Of a stretch of 64,000 nucleotides of DNA, positions 33,948 to 44,408 are shown piece by piece. The stretch spans positions 2,976,001-3,040,000 of the forward strand of contig JANJXV010000100.1 in the NCBI GenBank assembly GCA_024803745.1, written 5' to 3'. Below the pieces are notes generated by a model that worked only from the letters and a program-made list of their open reading frames with translations, had not been told where the DNA came from and did no database searches. A program made the translations under genes and the position numbers. Within the stretch, counting starts at the first letter, position 1; every line of letters begins with the position of its first letter. The stretch is from Megascapheus bottae (Eukaryota > Chordata > Mammalia > Rodentia > Geomyidae).

Positions 33948-36160
33948 GAGGTTTCTGACAAAGGTTTTCCTACATGTTATTATTTCATCTGTGAGTGCTC
34001 TTAATGCTTGCTGAAGGTTGACTTTGTTTAGAAGACTTACCCTAATGCTCCCATATACAGAGATTCTATATATAGCTAAATGTTTTTCATTACTCAGAAT
34101 TTCTCTATTGTGTATGTTCTGAAATGTACTGAAGACTGACTTCTGATTAAAAGTCATTGCACATTTGTTCTATTCATTAGTTTTCTTTTCTTCTATGGGA
34201 ATCAGGTTTGTGATGAACACAGAAGTATGCCTTCCAGGTCAAACACTTTCCACATTTGTAATATTCATAAGGTTTATCTCTCCTATGTGCATTTTATAAT
34301 TAGTTATGCGTTCATGGTGGATTTTTCATATTCTTATATTCATAAGATTTTTATCCTGTGTCTATGTGGTATCATGCAATCTCAACTATGAGTTCTTCAA
34401 AAAAATTTCCCTTTCATTTTATTCATAGGATTCTATCCTGTGGGTGTTTAGTGATAAATCTTGACTTGTGCCTTCTGGGGAAAAGACTGAACATTTGCTA
34501 CATTCATTAAGGGTTTTATCTTGTGCTGGTTCTGTGACACAAGCTGAGTTTTCTTCCACAGACTAAAAAGTCTTTCCTATTTATTACATTGCTAAGGCTT
34601 CTCATATGTGTGAACTCTCTTTGCTTCCTGAAGGGTGAATACTGCACGAAAGACTTTCAACTTTGGTTATATTCCTAAGGTTTCTAATATGTGTGAATTC
34701 TGTTATGCCTCCTGTAATGTGACTTCCATCTGAAGGTCTTACCACATTTGATGCACTCGTACAGTTTCTCTCCTGTGTGTGTTCTCTGATGCAATTTGAG
34801 GGAAGACTTCCATTTGAAAGACATTCCACATCGGTTACATTCATAAGGTTTTTCTCCTGTTTGAATTGTCTTATGCATGTTGAGGTTTGGCTTCTGTGTG
34901 AAGGACTTTCCACATATGTTACACTCATAAGGTGTTTCTCCTGAGTATATTCTCTGATGAACATGAAGTTTTACCTTCCATTTGGAAAACTTTCCGCATT
35001 CACTACATGCATAAGTTTTCTCTCCTGTGTGTGTTCTATTATGCCCATCAAGATATGACTTCCACTTGAAGGTCTTTCCACATTTGTTTTACACATAAAG
35101 TTTCTTTCCTGTGTGTGTTCGTTGATGCAATTTGAGGGAAGATTTCTGTCTGAAAGACTTTACACATTGGTTACATTCATAAGGTGTCACTCCTGTGTGT
35201 ATTCTCTGATGAACACGAAGTTTTCCCTTCCCTTGGAAAGACTTTCCACATTCATTACACGTATAAGATTTCTCTCCTGTGTGTGTTATTTGATGAACTC
35301 GAAGGTGTATCTTCTGGGTGAAAGACTTTTCACATTTGTTACATTCATAAGGTTTCTCTTCTGTGTGTCTTCTCTGGTGCAAAGTGAGGTATGATTTCAG
35401 TCTAAAAGTCTTCCCACATTTATCCCATTCATACGATTTCTCTTCTGTGTGAGATCTCTGATGTGTGCTGAGAGCTGAATTCTGGGCAAAAATTGTATTA
35501 CGTTCCTCATATTCATAAGGTTTGTCTTCTCTTGGAGATCGAGGTTGGAGCGTCAGGTCTGACTTCTCAGAAATTAATTTTCACACTTGATGTACGCATC
35601 ACATATCTCAGGATATTTGCTCTGAGGTATTGTAAGGAGTGTTTCATTACTGAAAGATTTCTCACATTCACTACATGTATGAGGAGTCTCTCCTGTGTAC
35701 ATTTTCGGATGTGTACTGATGGTCGGTGTTAAGTACAATATTTTTCATCACACAGTACATTTAGTAGTTTTCATCCCTCCCTGAAGAATTTCTTGGGCAG
35801 GGAGAACAGAATTATGATACTGCAGATCTTTTGGACTGTCACAATCATGAATAAAATGCTCTGAATATCCGATGGATTTCTTAAGAACAGGAGACATACG
35901 AGATCTATATGCAGCATGCATCTCATCAGGCTTAGGAGACAGAAGCATGTTCTGACACTTAATGAACTCCTCAGTCCTCACCCCTAAGTTGTTACCGTTA
36001 TTACTAATCAGCTCTGGATTATGTGTAGAGCTCAAATTTAAAGTTGTTGCTAATCTCACGTTTCCCTCCACTTCGATACTACTTGCAACTGCTACTTCAC
36101 AAAGACATTCATGTGGACTTTCCTGGCAGGTCTTGAACACATTTTCCATTACCTGGATAT
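33948..36160 (-). pseudogene. Zinc-finger exon, copy B, disrupted
   Basis: The linker is open at 35,748-36,149, then KCTV is followed by two TGA codons at the Cys and Gly positions of finger 1. Finger 2 (CSECEKSFSNETLL) keeps its frame, unlike copy A. A block of intact-looking fingers lies at 35,089-35,382 (YECNKCEKSFTQKIHL, YTCNECGKSFQGKG, YECNQCVKSFRQKS). It ends in a TAA at HTGKKLYV, where copy A reads YVCNKCGK. Further fingers follow at 34,684-35,080 ([28 protein letters not shown]). The exon then decays towards 33,948. Confidence 0.9.
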
Positions 36161-36589
36161 CTAAAATGAGTCATAGAAAAAAAAGACACAAACATACATG
36201 AGATACAAATATTCCTTACTGTAAAGGTAATGACTTTACTTTCCCATCCTAAGTGTTAGATATTTTAAAATATAAAAGTGGAAATTGATTTGTGAAAATA
36301 TATGCTTTTCTCCCTAACATATTAAGAAAATGATATTTTACAATGACCAATAATGTTTTTCTGTGTTTTATTCTCTTTTTATATCACAGGAAATATTTAT
36401 TGAAATTACCCAACTATGTATTGCTACAGTTTTAAGCTGAGTACTACCTATAGTATACCTGCAGCTGTTTTTTTTTCAAATACTGTTTTGTTTATACATT
36501 GAGGAATAGCTGCCTTTCTTTTATTTTTGAGAAATAATCTAAATATTGTGCTGTTTTGCATCTTTTTAAAACTTTCTTTTCTTTTCTTT

Positions 36590-36750
36590 TCTTTTTTTTG
36601 TAGTTCATAGGCCTCGGCCCTGTCCCTGAACACTTCAGCAGAAGACTATAACCCCTCTCCTTGAGCTACTGCCCCACTTCCTGTTTTCTAGAGTTAACTA
36701 CAGATAAGAGTCTCAGGTCCTGAGTAGCAGATAAGATTACCTTACCCAGT
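36590..36750 (-). mobile_element. SINE fragment, antisense, in ZNF intron
   Basis: Orthologue of 6,220-6,400. Confidence 0.7.
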
Positions 36751-37082
36751 TTCAATGCTGTTTGCTTATTAACCATTAAGTGGGGAACACGAATTTTTTC
36801 TAGATTCAGCGGCCACAAGTTTGGTTTATATGTCTGTTTGCCTTTGATCCAAGCAAGAACGATTCTTGAGAGTAAGGGCTTACACCTATATCCCTTCAGT
36901 TACAACTTCTCACTAAAGTCTCAATTTAGGTATTTGTGGGAATTTTGAAATTTGTTTCTTTCCATTTGAAGTCTTATAAAAATTCCTTTTCTAACACTCC
37001 TGTCCCTCAGAACCATGGAAGACCAGAAAATCTCCAGCTCATTGTCTAGTTAATTTTCTTATGTTGATTGAAACTTTGTTGT

Positions 37083-37270
37083 TGTTTTTTTCCTTCCATT
37101 CCTGGGTTTGAACTTAGGACCTAACCACTTTCCTTGGGTTTTCTCAAGACTAGAACCCTACCAATGAAGGCATTACTTCTGGATTTTTCTATGTATGTGG
37201 TAATAAGCAATCAAACCTGTGTCTTTGTGCATGCTAGGCAAGCACTCTACCACTAGGCTCAATTTCTGCT
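37083..37270 (-). mobile_element. ID-like dimeric SINE, antisense
   Basis: Orthologue of 6,715-6,895. Confidence 0.8.
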
Positions 37271-37404
37271 GGAAAGGTCTGGTTCTGAATACCAGTCTCT
37301 TCCTACCAGCAAAAAGATATTATCCTTATCAGAGAATAATGCCCTGACTTATTCCTTGTTTGCTCAATCATTTATAGTCTTAGTTTTAAAGAAATGAAAT
37401 ATCA

Positions 37405-37409
37405 TTCAT

Positions 37410-37460
<51 letters not shown>

Positions 37461-37500
37461 CTCTTTCTTTCTTTCTTTCCTTCCTTCCCTCTTTCTTCCC

Positions 37501-37580
<80 letters not shown>
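37405..37580. repeat. (CTTT)n microsatellite
   Basis: Counterpart of 7,030-7,230 with a more uniform CTTT composition. Confidence 0.96.
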
Positions 37581-37805
37581 GTTTTGCAGTCATGGGACTT
37601 GAATTCTAGACCTGGCTGTTCTTCCTGAGCTCTTCAGCTCAAGGCTACTGCCCTATGTCTTTAGCCTCAACCCCACTTCTCATTTTCTATTGGTTCATTG
37701 GAGAGAAGAGTCTAAGGTGTTTTTGTGATAGGTCAGTCTTTGAACCTTGATCCTCAGATCTCAGCCTCCTAAGTAGCTAGGATTACAGGCATGAGCCACG
37801 GGCTC
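37581..37805 (-). mobile_element. B1-like composite SINE, antisense
   Basis: Orthologue of 7,231-7,455, ending 'ggattacaggcatgagccac'. Confidence 0.85.
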
Positions 37806-37909
37806 ATGGCTTTCTCATTTTATTTTGTTTCACAGTGATTTCTACAGAGAAATCTAACTTTAACTCTACTGCCACATAGAATTCATTATATCACCCTATG
37901 ATTGTTGGT

Positions 37910-38085
37910 GCCGGGGGTTTGGGCTAGCATGCACAAAGACCTGGTTCAGTTCCTTGGTACTACATACAAAGAAAAAGCCAGAAGTGGTGCTATGACTCAA
38001 GAAGTAGAGAGCTAGCCTTAGAAAACCCAAGGACCATGCACAGGCCCTGAGACCAAGCATAGGATTGGGAAAAGAAAATGATTCT
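37910..38085 (+). mobile_element. ID-like dimeric SINE, sense
   Basis: Orthologue of 7,560-7,730. Confidence 0.75.
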
Positions 38086-38222
38086 TGATTCATTCACAAA
38101 GAATTCTGTAGGTTCCACACAGAATTTAGGGTAACTAAGGATATTATTGCTCAGTACATCACAACATGAACTTACCAATGGGGCTCAGGCTCCAACATCA
38201 ATATGAAGATGCATTCACTCAC

Positions 38223-38312
38223 CTGTGATATTCTTGTCAGAGGAATTTCCTATCCAGAGTTCTGCACAGTGCTCTAGCTTGTCAATTAATACAGGTTTGG
38301 GAACACAGGGCC
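38223..38312 (-). pseudogene. KRAB-B exon, copy B
   Basis: 90 bp with intact acceptor and donor, encoding the same PCVPKPVLIDKLEHCAELW peptide as copy A. No difference in coding sequence is visible, in contrast to the finger exon. Confidence 0.85.
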
Positions 38313-39019
38313 CTGTAAATTAGAAACAGTAGAGAATTATTGCTTATGCTGTGTCATCATTGCTTTAAGTTCGCAGACATCCTACTCACAAGTTATCTAT
38401 TAAATCTTTTTTTCTCATTTCTCACTGGCTCCATGGTTGACTTTTCCCCAGCTCTGGATTCATTTTGTATGGCATAAACTTAGCTGTCTTGCTCAAGGCT
38501 AGAAAAATACCAGTTTGAGTCCCAGCTCCACTTACATGCATAGGTCTTCATGCATGCTAGGCAAGCACTCAACCACAAAGTCAAACTCTTGACACTCCAC
38601 TAACATTTTTGATGGGTTACTTGGAGTTATAGAGTTTCATGGCAATTTTTATGCCCTTGCTGGCTTCAAATTAGAATTCTTAGATTTATTCCTCATGAAT
38701 ATTTTAAGATTACAGGCATGAAACATTACACCTAGTGCCAGGTTCCCATTATAAACTCACTGTTTAGTGATTTGTAGATCCTATTTCCAATAATGATATA
38801 TATTCTATTCTGGATTGTTTATCCACTTACAATTACGGTGTAAGTTTGGAATGTCGTCTCCATTAGAGGAAACATAATTTAGAACAGTTGTCAAAGTATC
38901 CTGAAGGTATCCTGAAGAATGAGTACAAAATTACCTTAGGTTTTCTTTAGAAAGTAATGATACTTCTCAGGGCCTGGAATCTTTCATTTAAATAGTATTG
39001 AAAGTTTGATAAACATTCA

Positions 39020-39229
<210 letters not shown>

Positions 39230-39329
39230 TTAACACCGAGTTATAAACACACCATGTCTGGAATTTTATTCTTTTTTTGTTGGAATTTTATTCCTTTACT
39301 TAAATGTTTAGACTTACATGAATTATTGA

Positions 39330-39525
39330 CCTGAAAAGCTTAGGGATGGTGCCTAGGCCCAGAGTTCAAGTCCCAAGACCCACAAAAAAATAAAAAGGCA
39401 AGCCAGGTTTTGGTGGCTCACGCCTGTCATCCTAGCTACTCAGGAGACTGAGAGCTGAGGACCATGGTTCAAAGCCAGCCTGGCACAAAATTCCATGAGA
39501 CTCCTTTCCAATTACCCACCATAAA
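39330..39525 (+). mobile_element. SINE tail plus B1-like SINE, sense
   Basis: Orthologue of 8,985-9,180. Confidence 0.85.
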
Positions 39526-39774
39526 ATGTTTAATGGCTTGTGGCATATCATGGTTGAGCAATTGAGGTATCGACAAAAATAAGTCGGGGGAGTAGAGTTA
39601 GGTTATAAATGGAATTATTCCATTCAAGAGGAACTACATTATATGATGACATATGCTGGTACTGTGAGAATATTGAAAAATCTTAGGGTATCAAGTAAGA
39701 ATACAGTGAAGTACACCCAGAATGTTAGTGTTCTATGTCTGGCATAATAGTCACTTGGGGAAGAAAGTTTTTTT

Positions 39775-40020
39775 TCTTTTTTTTGGCTGGGGGATTTGTA
39801 AGGCTTGAACTCTGGGCCTGGGCACTGTTCCTGAGCTCTTCAACTCAAGGCTATCACCCTACCTATGAAGCCACAGTGCCATTTCCCATATTCTAGTGGT
39901 TAACTGTAGATGAGACTCTCATAGACTTTCTAATGCCCAGGCTGGCTTTGAACCAAATCTTTAGATATCAGCCTGATATCTGAGTAGCTAGGATTACAGG
40001 TAGAAGTCACTGCACCTGGC
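39775..40020 (-). mobile_element. B1-like composite SINE, antisense
   Basis: Orthologue of 9,430-9,675. Confidence 0.85.
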
Positions 40021-40129
40021 AAGAAATTTATTTCTTGCTGTTTTATACTACAAATTTACTGTATGTTTTACTTTTTCAAAAAGACTGAGGATGACCTTTG
40101 TTCTGCATATAATGGGAAGAGGGGTAGGG

Positions 40130-40245
40130 AGCTGTGAGCAGAAGAACTGAGGGGCAATACTCAGGGAAGGACAATAGCCTTAAACTAAAGAGCTCACGGC
40201 CCAAGGTACAAGCCCCATGACTTTCCCCACTTCCCCACAAAAAAA
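40130..40245 (+). mobile_element. SINE second-module fragment, sense
   Basis: Orthologue of 9,770-9,900. Confidence 0.55.
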
Positions 40246-40417
40246 GGGAAAAAAATTGGAGATTGGAGAGGATTTTCTAAAAAGAATATATAGAAACAGT
40301 AGTTCAAAATGTAGAAAGAAGTTCAATATTAACAGTCATGAGAAAAATTAAAATTACAATGAAATCATTACTTTAAATATGTTAATATAAATATAGTTTT
40401 AAACAAAAAGATCCACA

Positions 40418-41401
40418 TACACCAGCATTTCTGTAGCCAATAGAAATCTTATCTTTGAGATTTCAGCATTCCTGGTATCCAAGTTTGGATGTGCTAATAC
40501 TGCCCTTAATGGGGCACTTCAATCACACAATCCCACAACAATCGATGTCATTTGACATTCACTGGTAGGTGGTGCTAGGAAAAAGACTGATATGCCAACT
40601 CCATGCTGGCTTGACCTATGCCATCTTCAAACCTGGAGCAAGTGGGGCTCCTCTCTCCATGACACCTTTTGTGTACTACTCCAGGAGGACCTTTACCTTG
40701 AGACAAAATTATGAAGACTATCTCTACCCGCAAAGATTCCAGTGAGATGTGCCTACATGGATAAAGCGAAAATCTCACTAAAGTGAGGTTGTTGGCAGTG
40801 CTGGAGCCTGAACTCAGGGCCTGGGCACTAAGCATTTGTACTCAAGACTAGCCCTTTACCACTTGAGCCCAAACTCCATTCCCAGCTGTTTTTATTTTTC
40901 GTAGTAAGAATCTATCAGACTTTCCTGTTCTAGGTGACTTGGAACTTCCGTACTCAGATCTCAGCCTCCTGAACAGCCTGGATAAAAAATGTGGATCAGC
41001 CATACCCCACACCTGAGGACTTCTGCCAGCACATTTTTTCCCAAAAATTGGAAGAGGAAGATGAGGGTGGGTTGGGCTCATCCTGCCCTGCATATGAAGG
41101 AGAGCATCAGCGCCTGAACTTCATTCCCTGTTGTAGGCTGCTGGAGGAAAAGGAAGCAAATAGTCACAGGCTGGCAGCAGATGCGACAGAACAATTTGTG
41201 ACCAAGACTCCCAGAGCAGACCTCAGAATCGATGACAGAGTTGGATCTACCCAGTAACAGAGGCAGTGGTGACACCTGAAATTGTGCGTTTGAGCCTTTG
41301 CTGCTAGTAAACAGGGCCACCTATGTCTCAATGAGAAAGTTGAGATTTTTGTGGAGAAGGTGAGATTAAACATTATGAATCATGCAAGAAGACAGACTAT
41401 A
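40418..41401 (+). repeat. Duplicated patch from 31,719-32,707
   Basis: Joined directly to the end of copy B at 'cacataca|ccagcatttctg', where copy A has a CA repeat. Collinear with its source, including the SINE now at 40,795-40,985, and ends with the same transition into L1 ORF2 ('actataagg'). Confidence 0.93.
40795..40985 (-). mobile_element. B1-like composite SINE, antisense
   Basis: Duplicate of 32,100-32,297. Confidence 0.8.
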
Positions 41402-41426
41402 AGGGGTCTTTTATTATTCCAAGTGA

Positions 41427-41660
41427 CTGTGGAAAAACACAGAGAACATCTTCCCCCAACTCATCCTGTCCTGCATGCAGGGACAGCCATGTAACCCGGG
41501 CTACGGTGAGATCATCTTCACCCCTGTGCTGCCATCTGAATTGTAGGCCTCTGTCCTGGCATGGGGTGTCCTGATGGCTGAGCAGGTGCCCTAACCCTAG
41601 ATGGAGAGCAGCCACTGACTGTGGTAGCTAAGGAGAGATCTGTTCCATAGCTATCAGGCC
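41427..41660 (+). repeat. Duplicated patch from 29,769-30,002 inside L1 sequence
   Basis: A 234-base copy lying between the L1 words 'tcttttattattcca' and 'tatgaaattttgaattgcc', which are adjacent in an unbroken L1. The right junction shares 'cca' between source and L1. Confidence 0.92.
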
Positions 41661-42682
41661 ATATGAAATTTTGAATTGCCTCTTCTATTTCTCTAAAGAA
41701 TGACATTGGGATGTTGATGGGTATTGCATTGAATTCGTAGATAGCCCTTGGCAAGATTGTCATTTTCACAATGTTGATTCTTCCAATCCAGGAGCATGGG
41801 AGCTTTTTCCATTTCCTTAGTTCTGCTTTAATTTCATTTTTTAGGGTTTTAAAGTTTTCATCTCTGTATAGAGCATCTTTGAGAATTCTCTGTAGTGTTG
41901 GTTTTGTTTCGACATATTGTTGCAGCTTTTCCCTGGAATGGAATGTTTTTATTGTTCCCTCAGTTATGAATGAGAGCTTAGCTGGCTACAGTATTCTTGG
42001 TTGGTAGTCATTTGATTTAAGGGCATGACATATATGCTTCCAGTCACTTCGTGCTTGCATGGTCTCTGCTGAGAAATCTGGGGTTATTCTGATTGGTTTG
42101 CCTTTATAGGTTACTGATCCCTCTTCCCTGGCTGCCTTTAGGATCTTTTCTTTCATTTCTATTGATCCAGTTCGGATCACAATGTGGCGGTGGGATGTTC
42201 TTTTCTGGTCAGGCCTGTTTGGGGTTCTAAAAGCTTCTCGTATCTGGATGGGCCTGCCCTTCTGGGTATTTGGGAAATTCTCTGAGATGATTCCCTGAAG
42301 TATATTTCCAATACCATTGACCTCTTTCTCCATGCCCTCCTCAGTACCAACTAGCCTTAAATTAGGCTTCCTAATTGTATCTTGGACTTCCTGAAGCACT
42401 CTGTCATATTTCCTAGATTTGGATTGACTCATTTTCTGTTCTTTCTCTCTAATACCTAAATTTTCTTCAGCCCCGGAAATTCTATCCTCTGTATTGTCTA
42501 ACCTGCTATCAAAGCTATCTACTGTATTTTTCATCTCCCTTGCTTCTAATTGCTCACTTTTGATGCCTTGCATCTCTTGTTTTAGATCATGTATGGTTTT
42601 CTTTATCTCCTTGATTTCCTTTTGAGTGGTTAGCTCAGTAGCTTTATTTTCTTTGGACATTTGCTGGAGTTTGGTCACGTTT
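41661..42682 (-). mobile_element. L1 fragment with two internal deletions
   Basis: Minus-strand L1. Positions 41,661 to about 41,852 are ORF2 sequence downstream of RT. A deletion then joins it to the ORF1 3' region, and ORF1 runs from 41,986 to about 42,678. At about 42,682 ORF1 joins R directly, so the ORF1 start and the 5'UTR are missing. Confidence 0.92.
41986..42678 (-). pseudogene. L1 ORF1 fragment, C-terminal two thirds
   Basis: About 230 residues: coiled-coil end (TKLQQMSKENKATELTTQ), RRM-type domain (RKPNLRLVGTEEGMEKEV) and C-terminal domain (RTSHRHIVIRTGSIEMKEKI, GKPIRITPDFSAETMQARSD). It stops at the shared amber codon after YQPRIL. ORF1p normally trimerises and coats L1 RNA. Without its N-terminus and with a cut C-terminus this is non-functional. 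Confidence 0.9.
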
Positions 42683-42714
42683 TCAGAAACAAATGCTGTG
42701 AGTGAATTAGCTCG

Positions 42715-42925
42715 TAAACAGCATTTTTATTTTCTTTTATTTTTCTGCCAGTATTGGGGCATGAATACAGGGCGTGAGCACTGTCCTCGGGTTTTCTCAA
42801 GTCTAGCCCTCTGCCACTTGAACCACAGTGCCACATCTATATTTTTTATCTATGTGATACTGAGCAATCAAACCCAGATCTTCATGGGTGCTAGGTAAGT
42901 ACTCTACCACTATGCCAAACTCTCA
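42715..42925 (-). mobile_element. ID-like dimeric SINE inside R, antisense
   Basis: Same insertion as in the other R units: 'gccagtattggggcatgaat' to 'gtgctaggtaagtactctac'. Confidence 0.83.
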
Positions 42926-43164
42926 ACCCTGACATAGTAATTATAAAGTCATCATCATCATATCAAAATATCCTTTCTCCTACAAAGTATGAACACTTAT
43001 CTATGTGTGTAATGCTTTTTTTTAAAATTTCAGTAATTCTTGTTTTTCCATCTTGCATTTTTTACACATGACAGCAAAGCTAATCATCAGGAAAAAATTG
43101 ATTAGGATACAGAAACCTAATAATATCCTAGTAGATTGACCTCAAAAATATGTGCAAGATGCCC

Positions 43165-43365
43165 TGTGTGTTTGACCTAGTGGTAGAGTCCTTGGCTACC
43201 ACGCAAAAAGACTCAGGTTTGATTCCTCATTACCACATACATAGAAAACGCTGCAAGTGGTGCTGTGGCTCGGTGGGACAGCTAAAGCCTAAAGAAAGCC
43301 CAAGAACAATGTAATGTTCACACTCTGAGGTCAAGTCCCAAGACTAGCAAAAACAAAATAAAATT
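43165..43365 (+). mobile_element. ID-like dimeric SINE inside R, sense
   Basis: Carries a small duplication ('aatgtaatgttcac') not present in the other R units. Confidence 0.83.
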
Positions 43366-44408
43366 CGACAAGGGGCAAAGTGCAGGCAGAGAAGGCACTG
43401 TGAAGCAAATGTTTTGTAAAGGATGAGGGCAATATTTACCCTTAAGTTTGGATCTTACCTAAGAAAGGCTCCTTGAGCCTGAGACCAGACTGGTAGTTGG
43501 GCCTAGTGGAAGACATTGGGATTGGACAAATAAGGTGTGCTGTTTACTACATCCACATGTATATTGTGAGACTGGAGGAGAGATTCAGCCTCCAGTATGT
43601 CTTTGGTGAGGTCTTCTGTGAGCAAGGATCTTTGGTCATTGGGCCCTGAAAGGTGACCCTGCCTCCCTCACAATGGAACAGAATATGGAACCCTGGTAAC
43701 CAAGCCACTGTAACTAACAACCAACTCAAGCCAGCTCACTTGGCCTGTGGCTCAGGAGGAAGAAAGATGTTGCTGTGCTGTTGCCAAAGGTCAGGAAACT
43801 CGAGTCTCAGGCATGGAAGTTCTGGATGTCTTACTCGAAGATGTACATGCTACATCTTTGCCAAGCCACAAATCCCGTATAACAGGCCTTTCTCTAAGAA
43901 GAAGGCCAGGAAAATCCAGGGCAACCAGATGAGGTAAATTTCTAAGAAGAAATGTATTTGACCCCATCATCCTCCCCACACACTACAACTTTCTTTTTTT
44001 TAAATTTTTTTATTGTAATTAGTAAAAGGGTTACATGATATTTACCAGATAGAAAGTGCATTAATTCACATACATTGATACCCTTTCACATGTATTGGTA
44101 CCCATTTCCCTCCAACCCCACACCCTCCACCCTTCTTGGTTTTCCCCCCTTCCCTATCAAATTTCAAATATCCAAATACAAATAAATTCAAAATATCAGA
44201 TAACAAAGTGAGATACTATACCAATATGGGATAACCAAGGGACAGCAAAGGAGATGAGAGACAACATAGTACATTAAGGACAACAATCTTTCATTATGTG
44301 GCTTTTGTTTCAATATCCTGGAGGTCCATTCAATTAGCTTCACATTATATGGCCTTATATATGGCCTTTTGCTCTATTGCAAATCTCTGCTAGTAGAGCC
44401 CAAGGTTT

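Larger units (their letters stand above)
42683..43993 (-). repeat. R unit, minus orientation (copy 1)
   Basis: Lacks about 60 bases of its left edge compared with the other R units because of the deletion at 42,682. Contains SINEs at 42,715-42,925 (antisense) and 43,165-43,365 (sense). Confidence 0.93.
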
